Positions 36,746-47,061 of a DNA stretch of 64,000 nucleotides are shown here, in pieces. The translations under genes and the position numbers were made by a program. The notes beneath the pieces are model-generated. The model did no database searches and had not been told where the DNA came from. It was given only the letters and a program-made list of their open reading frames with translations. The stretch spans positions 54,799-118,798 of the forward strand of contig NZ_LNTY01000033.1 in NCBI RefSeq assembly GCF_001559595.1. The letters are read 5' to 3'. Every line of letters starts with the position of its first letter. The first letter of the stretch is position 1. Origin of the DNA: Enterovibrio coralii (lineage in GTDB: Bacteria; Pseudomonadota; Gammaproteobacteria; Enterobacterales; Vibrionaceae).

Positions 36746-37500
36746 TTAGGCGGGTGCTTCACAGGAGATGGCGTTCGCGTGGTGAGAAGGCTTTGTTTTG
36801 CCGCTTCAAACTGGTGGCGTTTATCCATGATTTGCTCTGCACCGGAAATGTTTATAGCGGCGATGATGTTACCCAAATAGTCAGTGATGGGAGCCGCTAT
36901 TGCCGTTGCATTATCAGAGCGATTTAAAGCGAATCCTTGTTTCTTTTCGGTGGCAAGAAGGTGCTTTAACTCAGGAAAGGTTTGTGGATGTGGACGCGGA
37001 TACATATCTAAATGAATCGATTGATACACAGCACTGAGCTCAATATCACTGAGCTGTTGCAGCAAAATTCGCCCCATCGCATTGGTATGACAAGGAAGGC
37101 GCGTCCCCAAAGGAATATTGACGGATAGCCGTTGTGAAGCCTGCGCACGATAGACATACAGGGTTTCGAGTCCATCTCGTATCGCCATGTGGCAGGAGAT
37201 ACTGGTTTCATCTCTTAGCTTTTTCAAATGTGGTGCAGCAATGTCCACTAAATCTTGCCCCGCCAGAAATGAAAATCCTCTTGAGACGACTTGAGGTCCA
37301 AGGGTATAGGCGTTTCTGGCGACTTTGCGCAGGTAATTCTTGTCTATCAAGGTTTGAACAATGCGGTAAATGGAAGATTGGCTGACGCCTAACTGCTCGG
37401 CAAAGTCGTGTGTGCTAAGGATGCGGTGTTCGGCATCGAACAATTCAATGATCTCTAGCCCTCTTGCTAAGGACTGTGCTTGATAGTCCGCCTTCCCCAT
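36746..37500 (-). CDS. IclR-family transcriptional regulator (frame break near the C-terminus)
   Basis: An N-terminal winged helix (STHDFAEQLGVSQSSIYRIV, residues ~30-50) and a C-terminal IclR effector domain (~80-245, with TRLPCHTNAMGRILL and ALNRSDNATAIAAPI). The raw frame ends at 36682 with an atypical basic tail. One missing base near 36788 would instead give THANAISCEAPA and a stop at 36746-36748, a more normal IclR ending. It is divergent from the purU-folD-sox operon, with an inverted repeat between them, so it probably controls sarcosine catabolism. Confidence 0.8.
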
Positions 37501-37517
37501 GTTTCACCCACATATAA

Positions 37518-37530
37518 ATGAAAACTTCAT
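37518..37530. promoter_or_regulatory. Operator candidate for the IclR regulator
   Basis: ATGAA and TTCAT arms around AAC, followed by further TATGAA and TTCAT elements up to ~37553. These lie just upstream of the IclR start and ~110 bases before purU, a fitting site for autoregulation and operon control. Confidence 0.45.
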
Positions 37531-37641
37531 ATATGAATAAAATATGTGTTCATTCTGCGCGTCTGTCCATCTGGACTGTCAATTTGTTGGCGTTTGGCTT
37601 ATCAAGTGGACAAGGACAGTAGGTAACCAACGGGATGGAAC

Positions 37642-38502
37642 ATGCAAGCGTCAAAGGAGTTTGTTCTCAAGGCGACGTGTGATGCGTCGAGTGGGATTCT
37701 TGCAGCAGTCACGTCTTATCTGGCGGGGCATAGTTGTTATATCTCTGAATTGCATCAATTTGACGATGAAGAAAATGGCAATTTCTTTATGCGTGCCGTT
37801 TGTCGAATTGAGTCTCCCGACGTCGATTTAGCGATGATCAGAGAAGGGTTTGAAGCGCAAGTCAGCCGTTTTCATATGGACTGGCAGTTTTTCGATGCGG
37901 ATACGCCAATGCGCGTGCTGATCATGGTCAGCAAATTCGACCACTGCCTCAAAGATTTGTTGTACAGGCACGAAAATGGCGAACTGCCGATGGAGATCAC
38001 CGCCGTGGTGTCTAACCACAAAGATCTCCGACCTATCGTAGAGCGAGCCGGCATTCGCTTTATCTGGTTACCCATCAATACCGAGAACAAACCAAGACAA
38101 GAAGCGGCGCTGTTAGACGTTATCCAAGAAACCGACACCGAACTAGTTGTGTTAGCGCGCTACATGCAAATTCTCTCTGATGATCTTTGCAAGAAGCTTC
38201 ATGGCAAGGCCATCAACATCCATCACTCCTTTTTACCAAGCTTTAAAGGTGCCAAGCCCTATCACCAAGCGCACGCACGCGGTGTGAAATTGATTGGCGC
38301 AACAGCGCATTACGTGACGTCTGACCTTGATGAAGGGCCAATCATCCAACAAAGCGTTCAGCCCGTTAGCCATACCTATTCGTCAGACCGACTGGTTGCC
38401 GTAGGGCGTGATACCGAAACCATTGCGCTTGCGCAGGCCGTCAGATTGCATCTGGAACACCGTGTCTTTATGTACGGCAATAAAACCGTTGTCTTTCAAT
38501 GA
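37642..38502 (+). CDS. purU: Formyltetrahydrofolate deformylase
   Basis: 286 residues: an N-terminal ACT domain (~6-85) and a formyl transferase domain with the catalytic INIHHSFLPSFKGAKPYHQA region and GATAHYVTSDLDEGPIIQQ (catalytic Asp). It hydrolyses 10-formyl-THF to THF and formate. In this operon it regenerates free THF for sarcosine oxidase, which loads one-carbon units on folate. A copy here in addition to a housekeeping purU is typical of sarcosine clusters. Confidence 0.92.
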   Translation: MQASKEFVLKATCDASSGILAAVTSYLAGHSCYISELHQFDDEENGNFFMRAVCRIESPDVDLAMIREGFEAQVSRFHMDWQFFDADTPMRVLIMVSKFDHCLKDLLYRHENGELPMEITAVVSNHKDLRPIVERAGIRFIWLPINTENKPRQEAALLDVIQETDTELVVLARYMQILSDDLCKKLHGKAINIHHSFLPSFKGAKPYHQAHARGVKLIGATAHYVTSDLDEGPIIQQSVQPVSHTYSSDRLVAVGRDTETIALAQAVRLHLEHRVFMYGNKTVVFQ

Positions 38503-38511
38503 TCTTCTGAG

Positions 38512-39396
38512 GTGAATGTGTCTGTAAATGTCATTGATGGTCGCCAGCTTGCTGAACACTTGGTTGAAGAGATGGCTGAAGAAGTAAAGGCGAGAACCGC
38601 TCAAGGCTACCAGACGCCGGGATTAGCGGTGGTGCTGGTGGGAGAGAACCCAGCCAGTGCGATTTATGTGCGCAACAAAATCCGAACCGCGGAGAAGGCG
38701 GGATTGCACTGTGTGGTGATAAAACTCGATGCGTCTTGCTCGCAGCAAGCGTTGGATGAGGTGGTGATTGAGCTGAATGAACGCGATGATATTGATGGTA
38801 TCTTGGTTCAACTTCCTTTACCCGCCCACCTTTCTGAAGAACGCATCATTAACCTCATTTCGCCAGAGAAAGACGTCGATGGATTCCATCCAATGAATGT
38901 GGGTCGGTTGTCGACAGGGCAAGCGACGTTGGTGCCCTGCACGCCGCTCGGCTGTCTCGAAATTCTGAAAAGGGAAATCGGCGATCTTTCAGGTATGCAC
39001 GCCGTTGTGATAGGTCGCTCCAATATTGTCGGAAAACCGATGGCGAGCTTACTGCTTCAGGCCAACTGCACTGTCTCGGTTGTTCACTCTAAATCGGTCG
39101 ATGCGGCCAGTTTGTGCAGACAAGCGGACATTCTCGTGGTGGCTGTTGGAGTGCCTGAACTCGTTGACAGACACTTGGTAAAACCCGGAGCAGTAGTGCT
39201 AGATGTGGGTATTAATGCCATAGAACAAGACGGTAAACGAAAGCTGGTTGGCGATGTAAATTTCGCTGATGTCGCAGACATTTGCCAAGCGATAACCCCT
39301 GTGCCGGGTGGCATAGGACCTATGACGATCGCGTGTTTGATCAAGAATACGTTGGCAGCGGCAAAGCAACGAGGCGTTAAACAGCCTGTCGTCTGA
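38512..39396 (+). CDS. folD: Bifunctional methylene-THF dehydrogenase / methenyl-THF cyclohydrolase
   Basis: 294 residues. Family motifs are present: YVRNKIRTAEKAG with the Tyr and catalytic Lys, VQLPLPAHLSEE, KDVDGFHPMNVG, GRSNIVGKPMASLLL (NADP site) and TPVPGGIGPMTIACL. It oxidises 5,10-methylene-THF made by sarcosine oxidase to 10-formyl-THF, which PurU then splits. The start is GTG (38512, or 38518 with GAGG at a better spacing). It follows purU by 9 bases. Confidence 0.92.
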   Translation: MNVSVNVIDGRQLAEHLVEEMAEEVKARTAQGYQTPGLAVVLVGENPASAIYVRNKIRTAEKAGLHCVVIKLDASCSQQALDEVVIELNERDDIDGILVQLPLPAHLSEERIINLISPEKDVDGFHPMNVGRLSTGQATLVPCTPLGCLEILKREIGDLSGMHAVVIGRSNIVGKPMASLLLQANCTVSVVHSKSVDAASLCRQADILVVAVGVPELVDRHLVKPGAVVLDVGINAIEQDGKRKLVGDVNFADVADICQAITPVPGGIGPMTIACLIKNTLAAAKQRGVKQPVV

Positions 39397-39420
39397 GCTA
39401 GTTCAAGGAAGGAGCCTGAA

Positions 39421-40667
39421 GTGCCGTTTTCGCTTTTAAAATATGGCTTGAGCAACGACTACCCGTTTGAAAGAGACGCGGATTTACCGTTGCCAGGCGA
39501 TTTAAAACGCCATTACGACGTGGTGATCATTGGTGGTGGTGGACATGGTGTTGCGACTGCCTATTACCTTGCCAAGTATCATGGCATTACCAATGTGGCG
39601 ATTTTGGAAAAGGGGTATTTAGGTGGTGGCAACACCGCAAGGAATACTGCGGTCATCCGCTCTAACTACCTAACGTCAGAGGGTGTTAAGTTTTACAGCG
39701 AGTCCGTCAAATTGTTCCAAGGGCTCTCCAATGAGTTTGATTTTAACATCATGTATTCCTCCCGCGGCCAACTAACATTGGCGCACACGGATGCGACTGT
39801 GCGCTCGTTTCGTCAACGCACAGAAGTGAATAAACACTTTGGTGGACGCACTGAACTCATTGATCCGCAACAAATTCGCGAGTTAGTACCCACTTTGAAT
39901 ATGAACCCAGCAGACATGCCGATTTTGGCGGGACTTTGGCATATTGATGGTGCCACCGCGAGACACGATGCGGTGGCGTGGGGATACGCAAAAGGCGCAA
40001 CGCAACGAGGGATCGAACTTCACCAATTAACCGAAGTGACGGCTATCAATACGTCAAACGGCAAGGTTGTGTCGGTCGACACAAACCGAGGCAACGTCGG
40101 CTGTGGGTGTGTCGTGCAAGCCGTGGCGGGACATAGCTCGATCGTGGCGGGGATGGCGGGCTTTAGAATGCCCCTCACTAGCTACCCACTTCAAGCCATG
40201 GTCACCACGCCAGTGAAACCTTTCCTCGATCCTCTCGTCAGTTCCTCCGCTCTGCATTGTTACGTTCAGCAAACGGGCCGTGGGGAGATTGTCTTTGGCG
40301 GTGGCTCCGACCCTTATCCGCTCTACAACACGCGGTCGACGCTGGAACTAAAAGAAAGCTTAATTGCCAGTGCGATTGAGATGTTCCCGTTTATGGCGAA
40401 CTTCAAACTGCTGCGACAGTGGGCTGGCACCACGGACATGACCAGTGACTACAGCCCAATTATGGGACTTAGCCCTGTTGAGAACTATTACCTTGATGCC
40501 GGGTGGGGAACATGGGGATTTAAAGCGACACCGATTTGCGGAAAAACCATGGCGGAGCTGGTGGCGTCTGGCGGAAAAGTCCCCGATCTGATCGCACCCT
40601 TTTCAATGGATAGATTCGATGAGTTTCGACAAGTGAACGAAATGGGGGCCACGGCGGCGAGCATTAG
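39421..40667 (+). CDS. soxB: Sarcosine oxidase beta subunit (frame break at the 3' end)
   Basis: About 415 residues. The FAD site is DVVIIGGGGHGVATAYYLA near residue 35, and KHYDVV-type spacing with GGGNTARNTAVIRSNYL covers the flavin-attachment region of heterotetrameric sarcosine oxidase. SoxB carries the covalent FMN and oxidises sarcosine to glycine. The raw frame runs into soxD without a stop. One base missing in the G run near 40645 gives a short ending GGEH and TAG at 40665-40667, immediately before a GGAGA ribosome site. The SoxB-SoxD fusion is therefore apparent only. Confidence 0.87.
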
Positions 40668-40677
40668 GAGAGTAGTC

Positions 40678-40989
40678 ATGAAGATAATGCCATGTCCCTT
40701 GAATGGCCCAAGAAACATCAATGAGTTTGTCTATGGTGGTGAAGTGAAGGTCATGCCAAACCATCGAGACTGTTCGGACAAAGAGTGGGCTGAATACGTT
40801 TTCTATTTGGATAACACCATCAAAGTCGTGCGCGAATGGTGGTTTCACAGTGCATCTGGTTACTGGTTTATCGCAGAAAGACATACTGGGTCAGATGAGA
40901 TCCTCCGAACCTACGACCCGAGCGATATTTTCACGCAAAAAGTAGTATTTAACACCGCCCCAGAACAAGGAAAAGGAGGGGGACAATGA
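40678..40989 (+). CDS. soxD: Sarcosine oxidase delta subunit
   Basis: 103 residues beginning MKIMPCPLNGPRNINEF. This is the SoxD family, a small zinc-binding subunit; WAEYVFYLDN, EWWFHSASGYWF and ERHTGSDEIL are typical. The usual CPxCGxR zinc motif reads CPLNGPR here, so one cysteine is changed. AGGAGA lies 7 bases before the ATG. The stop overlaps the soxA start by 4 bases. Confidence 0.87.
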   Translation: MKIMPCPLNGPRNINEFVYGGEVKVMPNHRDCSDKEWAEYVFYLDNTIKVVREWWFHSASGYWFIAERHTGSDEILRTYDPSDIFTQKVVFNTAPEQGKGGGQ

Positions 40990-43893
40990 CAGAACTTCAT
41001 CGTCTTGCCCCCCCGATGGGCTCGTTAATTTCAAGAGACAAGCCTGTTAGGTTTGAATTTGAAGGCCAGAGTTATGCTGGCTTTGAAGGCGACTCGGTTG
41101 CCAGTGCTTTGGTTGCGAACCGCCAATGGCTGATGTCCCGATCGTTCAAATATCACCGTCCCCGCGGGTCGCTGACGATGGCAGGGCAAGATGCCAATAC
41201 TTTGGTTCAATTGCCGGATGAAGCCAATGTGTTGGCCGATCGCATCGGGATTGCCGATGCGCCTTCTGTCATGGGGCAAAACTACAACGGTTCCTTGGAA
41301 AAGGACGCGGATGCCATCTTGGAAAAGGTGGGTCGCTTTATGCCCGTTGGTTTTTACTACCGCGCTTTCTACAAACCAAAAGGTATTTGGGACAAGTGGG
41401 AGCCGCTTATCCGAAAGAAAGCGGGATTGGGAGAAGCCAACCTCGATATCGAACCCGCCTATCACGACAAAGCTACCTGTTTTGTGACGTGTTGGTCGTG
41501 GGTGCCGGGCCTGCTGGCTTAAATGCCGCCATAACTGCAGCAGAGCATGGCGCAAATGTGCTGTTGGTTGACGAAAATAAGCAGCTTGGAGGGGCACTGA
41601 CATTCCACCGGTTTGACGTCGACCGAGAGCATACCGATGACATGCTGAGTGCGCTGACGTATATGGTATTAAACCATCCGAAGATTCGGGTGATGACGGA
41701 TGCCGTTTGCAATGCGTGGTATGCAGACAATTATCTCCCCGTGTTGACGGGCAATCGAATGTACAAAGTGAGGGCTAAGCAGTGCATTGTTGCATCGGGT
41801 GAGTTTGAGCAGCATGTAGTCTTCAGAAACAACGATGTGCCCGGCGCAGTGCTGTGCAGTGCCGCCATGCGCCTGATGAAACATTACGCCGTAAAGCCGG
41901 GCAAAACCGCGGTTGTTTTAACAGGAAACGACGATGGTTATCTGTGTGCGGTTGAATTAGCTGAGCAGGGTGTTGAAGTGGCGTCCATTATCGACATGCG
42001 ACAGGCACCTGTGCGGCATGAAGTGCATGACTGCGTTGAATCCTTGGGTATACCTGTCGTTCTCGGTGCAACTGTCTATGAGGCGACAGCGAATCAACAT
42101 CATCTGGACTCCGTTGACGTGTATGCGATCGATGATGCGCACAAGGTGACGGAAAAGGTTGCTACCATAGCCTGCGATCTGCTTTGTATGTCAGCGGGGT
42201 ATATGCCCGCTTATCAGTTGTTGTGTCAGGCGGGGGCACAGCTAACGTATGATGACAACACCGCACGTTTCGCCATAAAAAACCTTCCAGACAACCTTCA
42301 TATTGCGGGCTCAGTCAACGGTATTCACGACCTGGAAAAGGTCTTAGCGGATGGTCAACGAGCGGCCTATCGCTGCTTACAACTTTTGAACTTATCTGAG
42401 CTTGGTGGGCAAGAAGTGGTTTGTGACCGTCAAACCAATTTCCCTTGGCCCATCTTTCCTCACCCAAAGGGCAAAGACTTTGTCGATTTTGATGAAGATC
42501 TGCAAACCAAAGACATCATCAACGCGACACGCCTTGGCTATCGCGACATCCAATTAGTGAAACGCTTTTCAACAGTAGGGATGGGGCCATCACAAGGTCG
42601 TCATTCTGCGTTAGCGACGGCTCGTTTGGTTGCCAAGGCAACGGACAGAACCGTCAGCGAAACCGGGGTGACCACGGCAAGGCCACCTTACACGCCGGAA
42701 AAACTCGCGTATTTAGCCGGGCGAATTTTTAATCCAGTCCGTAAAACACCGATGCATGAGAGACATGAGCGGTTAGGTGCCCACTTTATGCCCGCAGGGG
42801 CTTGGAGGCGGCCTGCATTTTATGGAGAAAAAAGCCATCGCGATGCCTTGATTCAACAAGAGGCATTAGCCGTGAGGAAAAACGTCGGAATCATTGATGT
42901 CAGCACGTTGGGCGGAATTGAAATATATGGACCAGATGCGCCAGAGTTTCTAAACCGTATGTATACCTTCGCGTTTGTAAAACAGCCTGTCGGCAGAACG
43001 CGTTACGCCATATTGACCAACGAGCAAGGCGTCGTGATTGACGATGGCGTTGCCTGCCGAATCGCAGAGGATCATTACTATGTGACGGCTACTACGAGTG
43101 GTGTGGATGCCGTTTTCCGAGAAATGAAAAAGTGGAATGCGCAATGGCGGTTGGACGTGGATATAGCCAATGTGACGTCTGCTTTCTCTGCCGTGAATGT
43201 CGCAGGCCCTAATGCGCGAAAGGTGTTGGAAAAGGTCTGTAACGATGTGGATTTTTCTCCAGAAGCCTTTCCTTATCTTGAGTACCGAGAAGGCCATATC
43301 TACGGAATGCCAGTGCGGTTAATGCGGGTGGGGTTTGTTGGGGAACTTGGTTACGAAATCCATATGCCGACGCTGTTTGCGCTGAAGATTTGGGACATCT
43401 TGATGTCAGCCGGTGAAGCGTTTGATATGGGCCCCTTTGGCGTTGAAGCGCAGCGGCTACTGCGTTTGGAAAAAGGGCACATTATCGTCGGGCAGGATAC
43501 GGATGGCATGTCTCATCCTGGTGAGCTTTCTTTGACGTGGGCAATTGCAAAGGCGAAGCGTTTTATGTGGGTTCGCGCTCTGTCGACATCGTGATGCGCC
43601 GTAAACAAACGCGAAAACTGGTTGGATTCAAGCTCGAGAAAACATCAGACAAACCCGAAGAAGGGCATTTGGTGTTAGATAAAGCGGGAGCCGAAGCGAA
43701 CATCACGGGTAATGTGACCTCGTGTGAGTATTCTTCCACCTTGGACGCATACATTGGGCTGGCATTTGTGGGCGTCGACCAACAAGACACTGGCACACGG
43801 TTCCCTATTCGCGTTGATGGAAAAGAAGTCTGGCCGGAAGTGGTGTCTTTACCTTTTTACGACCCCGAAGGGGCAAGGCAGGAGGTGAGCTAG
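40986..43893 (+). CDS. soxA: Sarcosine oxidase alpha subunit (two frame breaks)
   Basis: The reconstructed protein is about 970 residues, normal for SoxA. Order: an N-terminal 2Fe-2S-ferredoxin-like domain without cluster (FEGDSVASALVA), the NAD-binding Rossmann fold (VVGAGPAGLNAA), a pyridine nucleotide-disulphide oxidoreductase part, and a C-terminal GcvT-like folate domain (from ~43000 region, GVIDVSTLG-like and GELGYEIHMP). The frame breaks near 41475 (before FCDVLVVGAG) and near 43555 (before EAFYVGSRSVD), each mended by one base. It transfers the methyl carbon of sarcosine to THF. It overlaps soxD by 4 bases. Confidence 0.88.
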
Positions 43894-43894
43894 T

Positions 43895-44482
43895 ATGTCT
43901 TCGTTTTTGGTAAGCACACAAGCGCAAAACCGTCTGAGTAATATTGAGCAAGTCTATAGCTTGTCGTCCATCTCGTTTTTTGATGCCACGACGTCTAACC
44001 GTATTGGGTTTAGAGGTCAGAAAACGGCATCGTTTTTAAAAGAACACGGGTTATCGGTGCCCGCGCAACCTAATCAAGCCCTAGAAATGCCGGATGGCCT
44101 TTGGGTGTTGAAGCTGAGTTACACCGAGTTTTGGGTCATTGATAAAAACAGCCAAAACGCAGAGTTCATCACTGAGTTAGAGACGAAAGTTGAGACAGAG
44201 AAACAGGTTACGCGTCTTTATTGCCAGCACAGCCATGCACTGTTCGTGCTGACGGGGGACGACTGTCCGGCGATGTTTGCCAAAGTGTGTGGGGTTGATC
44301 TTACTGAGGGTGAATTTGAATCGGGGCAGATTGCCCAAACGTCGGTGGCGCGTGTGTCATCTGTCGTGGTTAACGTATCAAAGCGCGAATTGAAGCAAAC
44401 GCGTTTTCTGATTTTGAGCGATATTTCCAGTGCAGACTATTTATGGAAAGCACTCGGCGACGCAGCGACAGAATTCCAGTAA
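43895..44482 (+). CDS. soxG: Sarcosine oxidase gamma subunit
   Basis: 195 residues, a GcvT/YgfZ-like fold typical of SoxG, including NRIGFRGQKTASFLKEHG and the C-terminal region SADYLWKALGDAATEF. The subunit completes the soxBDAG heterotetramer. AGGAGG at 43881 lies upstream of the ATG, overlapping the end of soxA. The sequence is divergent, as SoxG usually is, so the call leans on gene order. Confidence 0.82.
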   Translation: MSSFLVSTQAQNRLSNIEQVYSLSSISFFDATTSNRIGFRGQKTASFLKEHGLSVPAQPNQALEMPDGLWVLKLSYTEFWVIDKNSQNAEFITELETKVETEKQVTRLYCQHSHALFVLTGDDCPAMFAKVCGVDLTEGEFESGQIAQTSVARVSSVVVNVSKRELKQTRFLILSDISSADYLWKALGDAATEFQ

Positions 44483-44564
44483 TAAATGAACGAAGCAGCA
44501 AGGAGAAAGACGCAAGAGGTGAAATGAGCCGATAAGCCAATCTTCAAAGTTGGAAGGAGTATGT

Positions 44565-45549
44565 ATGCCAGTGATTACAATTTCTGAGATTCATCAGGTT
44601 TGTAAAACAGCGTTGGAAAAGCATGGCGCGTTACCGTGGATTGCTGAGTCTGTTGCTCACGCCGTTGCCAAAAATGAATCCCGGAGCAACAGGATCTGTG
44701 GGTTGTATTACCTGCAGAGTTATTGTCAGCAGCTCGTGTCTGGGCGCGTGTCAAAAGATGCAGAGCCTGACATTAGCTGCCCAAACCTGGCTTTGTGAAA
44801 GTGGACGCCAAGTTTGGCTTTGCTCAGCCTGCTTTTGAGCGGGCATTGCCCTCGGCCATTTCTGCGGCGCGTGAAAATGGGACGGCTTCTTTGGCGATCG
44901 GGCACAGTCATACTTGTACCTCTTTGGGCTTTTTCACTGAGCAACTGGCACGACACGGTTTCGTTGCGATTGGTTTTACAAATTCTTCGCCGATCGTGGC
45001 ACCGCCGGGTGGAAAAATGCGCACCATAGGGACAAATCCTGTTGCCTTCTCGGTGCCTGACGGGAAGGGTGGCATTGCGATGCAATTTGACCAGTCGACC
45101 ACTGTCGTGGCTCTTGGCAAAATTACCATGCAAAAGAAGCCGGAGAGGCCATCCCTGAAGGCTGGGCACTGGACGAATTTGGCCAGCCGACCACAGATCC
45201 TAACAAGGCACTGGCAGGTTCATTGGTTTCTGCCGGCGGCTATAAGGGGTGGGGCTTTGGGCTCATGGCTGAGCTGTTGACCGCAGGTATGACGGGTGGC
45301 ATTGCGTCTCAGTTTGTTAAACCTCTAAAAGCACCGCAAGGTGAACCGCACGATTTGGGACAATTTTTTCTGATCATTGACCCAGCAAACGCCGAGCATT
45401 TTTATGAAAGGTGCAGACAGGTTGCAGAACTCGTCTCACAAGATGAAGGAACCCGTTTGCCTGGTCAGTTTATCAACGAACTGACAGACGTTGAAGTACC
45501 TGAATCTTTGTGGGAGCAGGCAAAAAGTCTCGCTAACGGTCCGGTTTGA
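44565..45549 (+). CDS. Ldh-family (malate/L-lactate type) dehydrogenase, two frame breaks
   Basis: The reconstructed protein is about 329 residues of the Ldh/YlbC/YiaK NAD(P)-dependent oxidoreductase family. Features are SLAIGHSHTCTSLGFFTEQLA (the His region), IGFTNSSPIVAPPGGKMRTIGTNP and GGYKGWGFGLMAELLTAGMTGG. The frame breaks near 44788 (before PGFVKVDAKFG) and near 45132 (before EAGEAIPEGWALD), both fitting one missing base. The start is the ATG at 44565 with GGAAGGAG upstream. Relatives reduce ureidoglycolate, 2,3-diketo-gulonate, malate or pyrroline/piperidine carboxylates; the substrate here is unknown. It follows soxG and may belong to the same operon. Confidence 0.75.
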
Positions 45550-46438
45550 TAGCTGCGTTGTCTGCGAATTGCATCAAATACTCGATGAGCAGGCGTGTTC
45601 GCAAGGAAAGGTGTTGCCTAGATGGATAGAGCAAATAATACGTGAAACGGCGTGCGTGATTATATGCGGTCAGTTTTGACACTTTCCCCTGTTTGATGGG
45701 TTCTTCCATCATCCTATCTGGTTGTAACCCCAACGTTTTTCCTGAAAGCACCATCTCTCGCAGCATGGTTGGAGAGTTGGTGCGATCGAAGTTACGTGGA
45801 GAGAAAGCATACTCTTCTTGCCCGTCTAACAATGTCACAGTGTCGTTTGGCGTTAAGGTTTCAAAAAGGGCCCAAGGCAAATCGGCCAAATCGCGATGAT
45901 CAACGAAAATCTTGTGGCGTTTAAGAAACTCGGTACTGGCATATACACTGGCTTTGTCATGAAAGAGGGGGCGGGCGATGTAACCTTCTTCTTCGATATT
46001 GGCGATGCGAACGGCGAGATCCACCTTGTCTTCGATAAGGTTGATACGCTTGTCTGACAAGACAAAATCAAAATGAATATCGGGATAGCGGGCTTTGAAC
46101 GCCTCTAGGCGCGGCAACAGCCAGTTTGCCGCAAAATCATAGGTGGTGGTGAGCCGAACGGTGCCATGTGGTTTGTCGAGGTTGAGCTGATTTTCGCTTT
46201 GCTCTAAGGCTTCAACAATTGTTCGCGCTGACGGGTAAAGGGCCTCTCCATCAGTGGTCAGCGTGAGATGTCTTGTGGTGCGCTGTATCAGCCTGACATT
46301 CAGATTCGCTTCCAGTTTACTGACTTGTTCACTAACCGCAGAACGGTTGAGCCCCAACCTTCTTGCCGCTGCCGCAAAACTTCCCTCTTTTACCACCACA
46401 GCAAAGATCGCCATTCCTTTGAGATAAGCCAGTTTCAT
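45533..46438 (-). CDS. LysR-family transcriptional regulator
   Basis: 301 residues. The N-terminal helix-turn-helix is GSFAAAARRLGLNRSAVSEQVSKLE, cut here to FAAAARRLGLNRSAVSEQVS. A LysR substrate-binding domain follows (~90-295). The subgroup with TTDGEALY and NLNVRLIQRTTRHLTLT is the CrgA/DsdC-like branch. Its tail overlaps the convergent dehydrogenase gene by 17 bases. It is divergent from the SnoaL-like gene, a likely target. Confidence 0.88.
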   Translation of the reverse strand: MKLAYLKGMAIFAVVVKEGSFAAAARRLGLNRSAVSEQVSKLEANLNVRLIQRTTRHLTLTTDGEALYPSARTIVEALEQSENQLNLDKPHGTVRLTTTYDFAANWLLPRLEAFKARYPDIHFDFVLSDKRINLIEDKVDLAVRIANIEEEGYIARPLFHDKASVYASTEFLKRHKIFVDHRDLADLPWALFETLTPNDTVTLLDGQEEYAFSPRNFDRTNSPTMLREMVLSGKTLGLQPDRMMEEPIKQGKVSKLTAYNHARRFTYYLLYPSRQHLSLRTRLLIEYLMQFADNAAIKPDR

Positions 46439-46553
46439 GGTTCCTCACTGTTCCGATAATCCGAACAAAGCATACTGAATATAGCGTCTTATCCTCACGA
46501 CTGTTTGATTTTATCTTGGAAATATCACGAGATACATCGACACGGAGCGAAAG

Positions 46554-47045
46554 ATGAAAAAGATGATAGCGAGCGCGGTATTAGGCTGCATGATGTTTGC
46601 GGGTGCTGCAACTGCCGAGCAGCTTACCCTTGAAGAAGGGCAGGCAATCGTCAAACCGTTTTATGACTTGTTCAGCCTTCAAGATACAGAGGCTCAAGCG
46701 AGAGCCAATATGTCGCCAGATTGGCAGTCGTACTACAGCAACACGAGTTATAAGAATCTTGATGACACCATGAAAGCGGTCGTTGGAGCATTTCCCAAAA
46801 TGGTGCCAGACATGAAATGGACGCAAGATGACATTTCTGTCACCACAGAAAATGAAGTGGTCGTAAGGGGCACATTAACGGGGACACCTGCGGGCGACAC
46901 TTTCTTTGGTCAGCCGGTTAATGGAAAGCCGTTCTCTGTGATGACGTTAGACATTCACACAATTGAAGATGGCAAAGTCGTCAAAACTTATCATATCGAA
47001 GATTGGTTTCGTGGCTTAGGGCAGATGCGTCCAGACGCGAAATAA
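46554..47045 (+). CDS. Secreted SnoaL-like (NTF2-fold) protein
   Basis: 163 residues with a clear signal peptide (KKMIASAVLGCMMFAGAATA). The rest is a SnoaL/NTF2-like fold: an N-terminal helix pair, then VVVRGTLTGTPAG, VNGKPFSVMTLDIHTIEDGKVVKTYHIEDW. The pattern of DIHTIEDGKV and a closing HIEDW is typical of SnoaL-like ester cyclase relatives. The activity is unknown. It is divergent from the LysR gene at 46438. Confidence 0.75.
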   Translation: MKKMIASAVLGCMMFAGAATAEQLTLEEGQAIVKPFYDLFSLQDTEAQARANMSPDWQSYYSNTSYKNLDDTMKAVVGAFPKMVPDMKWTQDDISVTTENEVVVRGTLTGTPAGDTFFGQPVNGKPFSVMTLDIHTIEDGKVVKTYHIEDWFRGLGQMRPDAK

Positions 47046-47061
47046 TACTGGAATTCGATCC

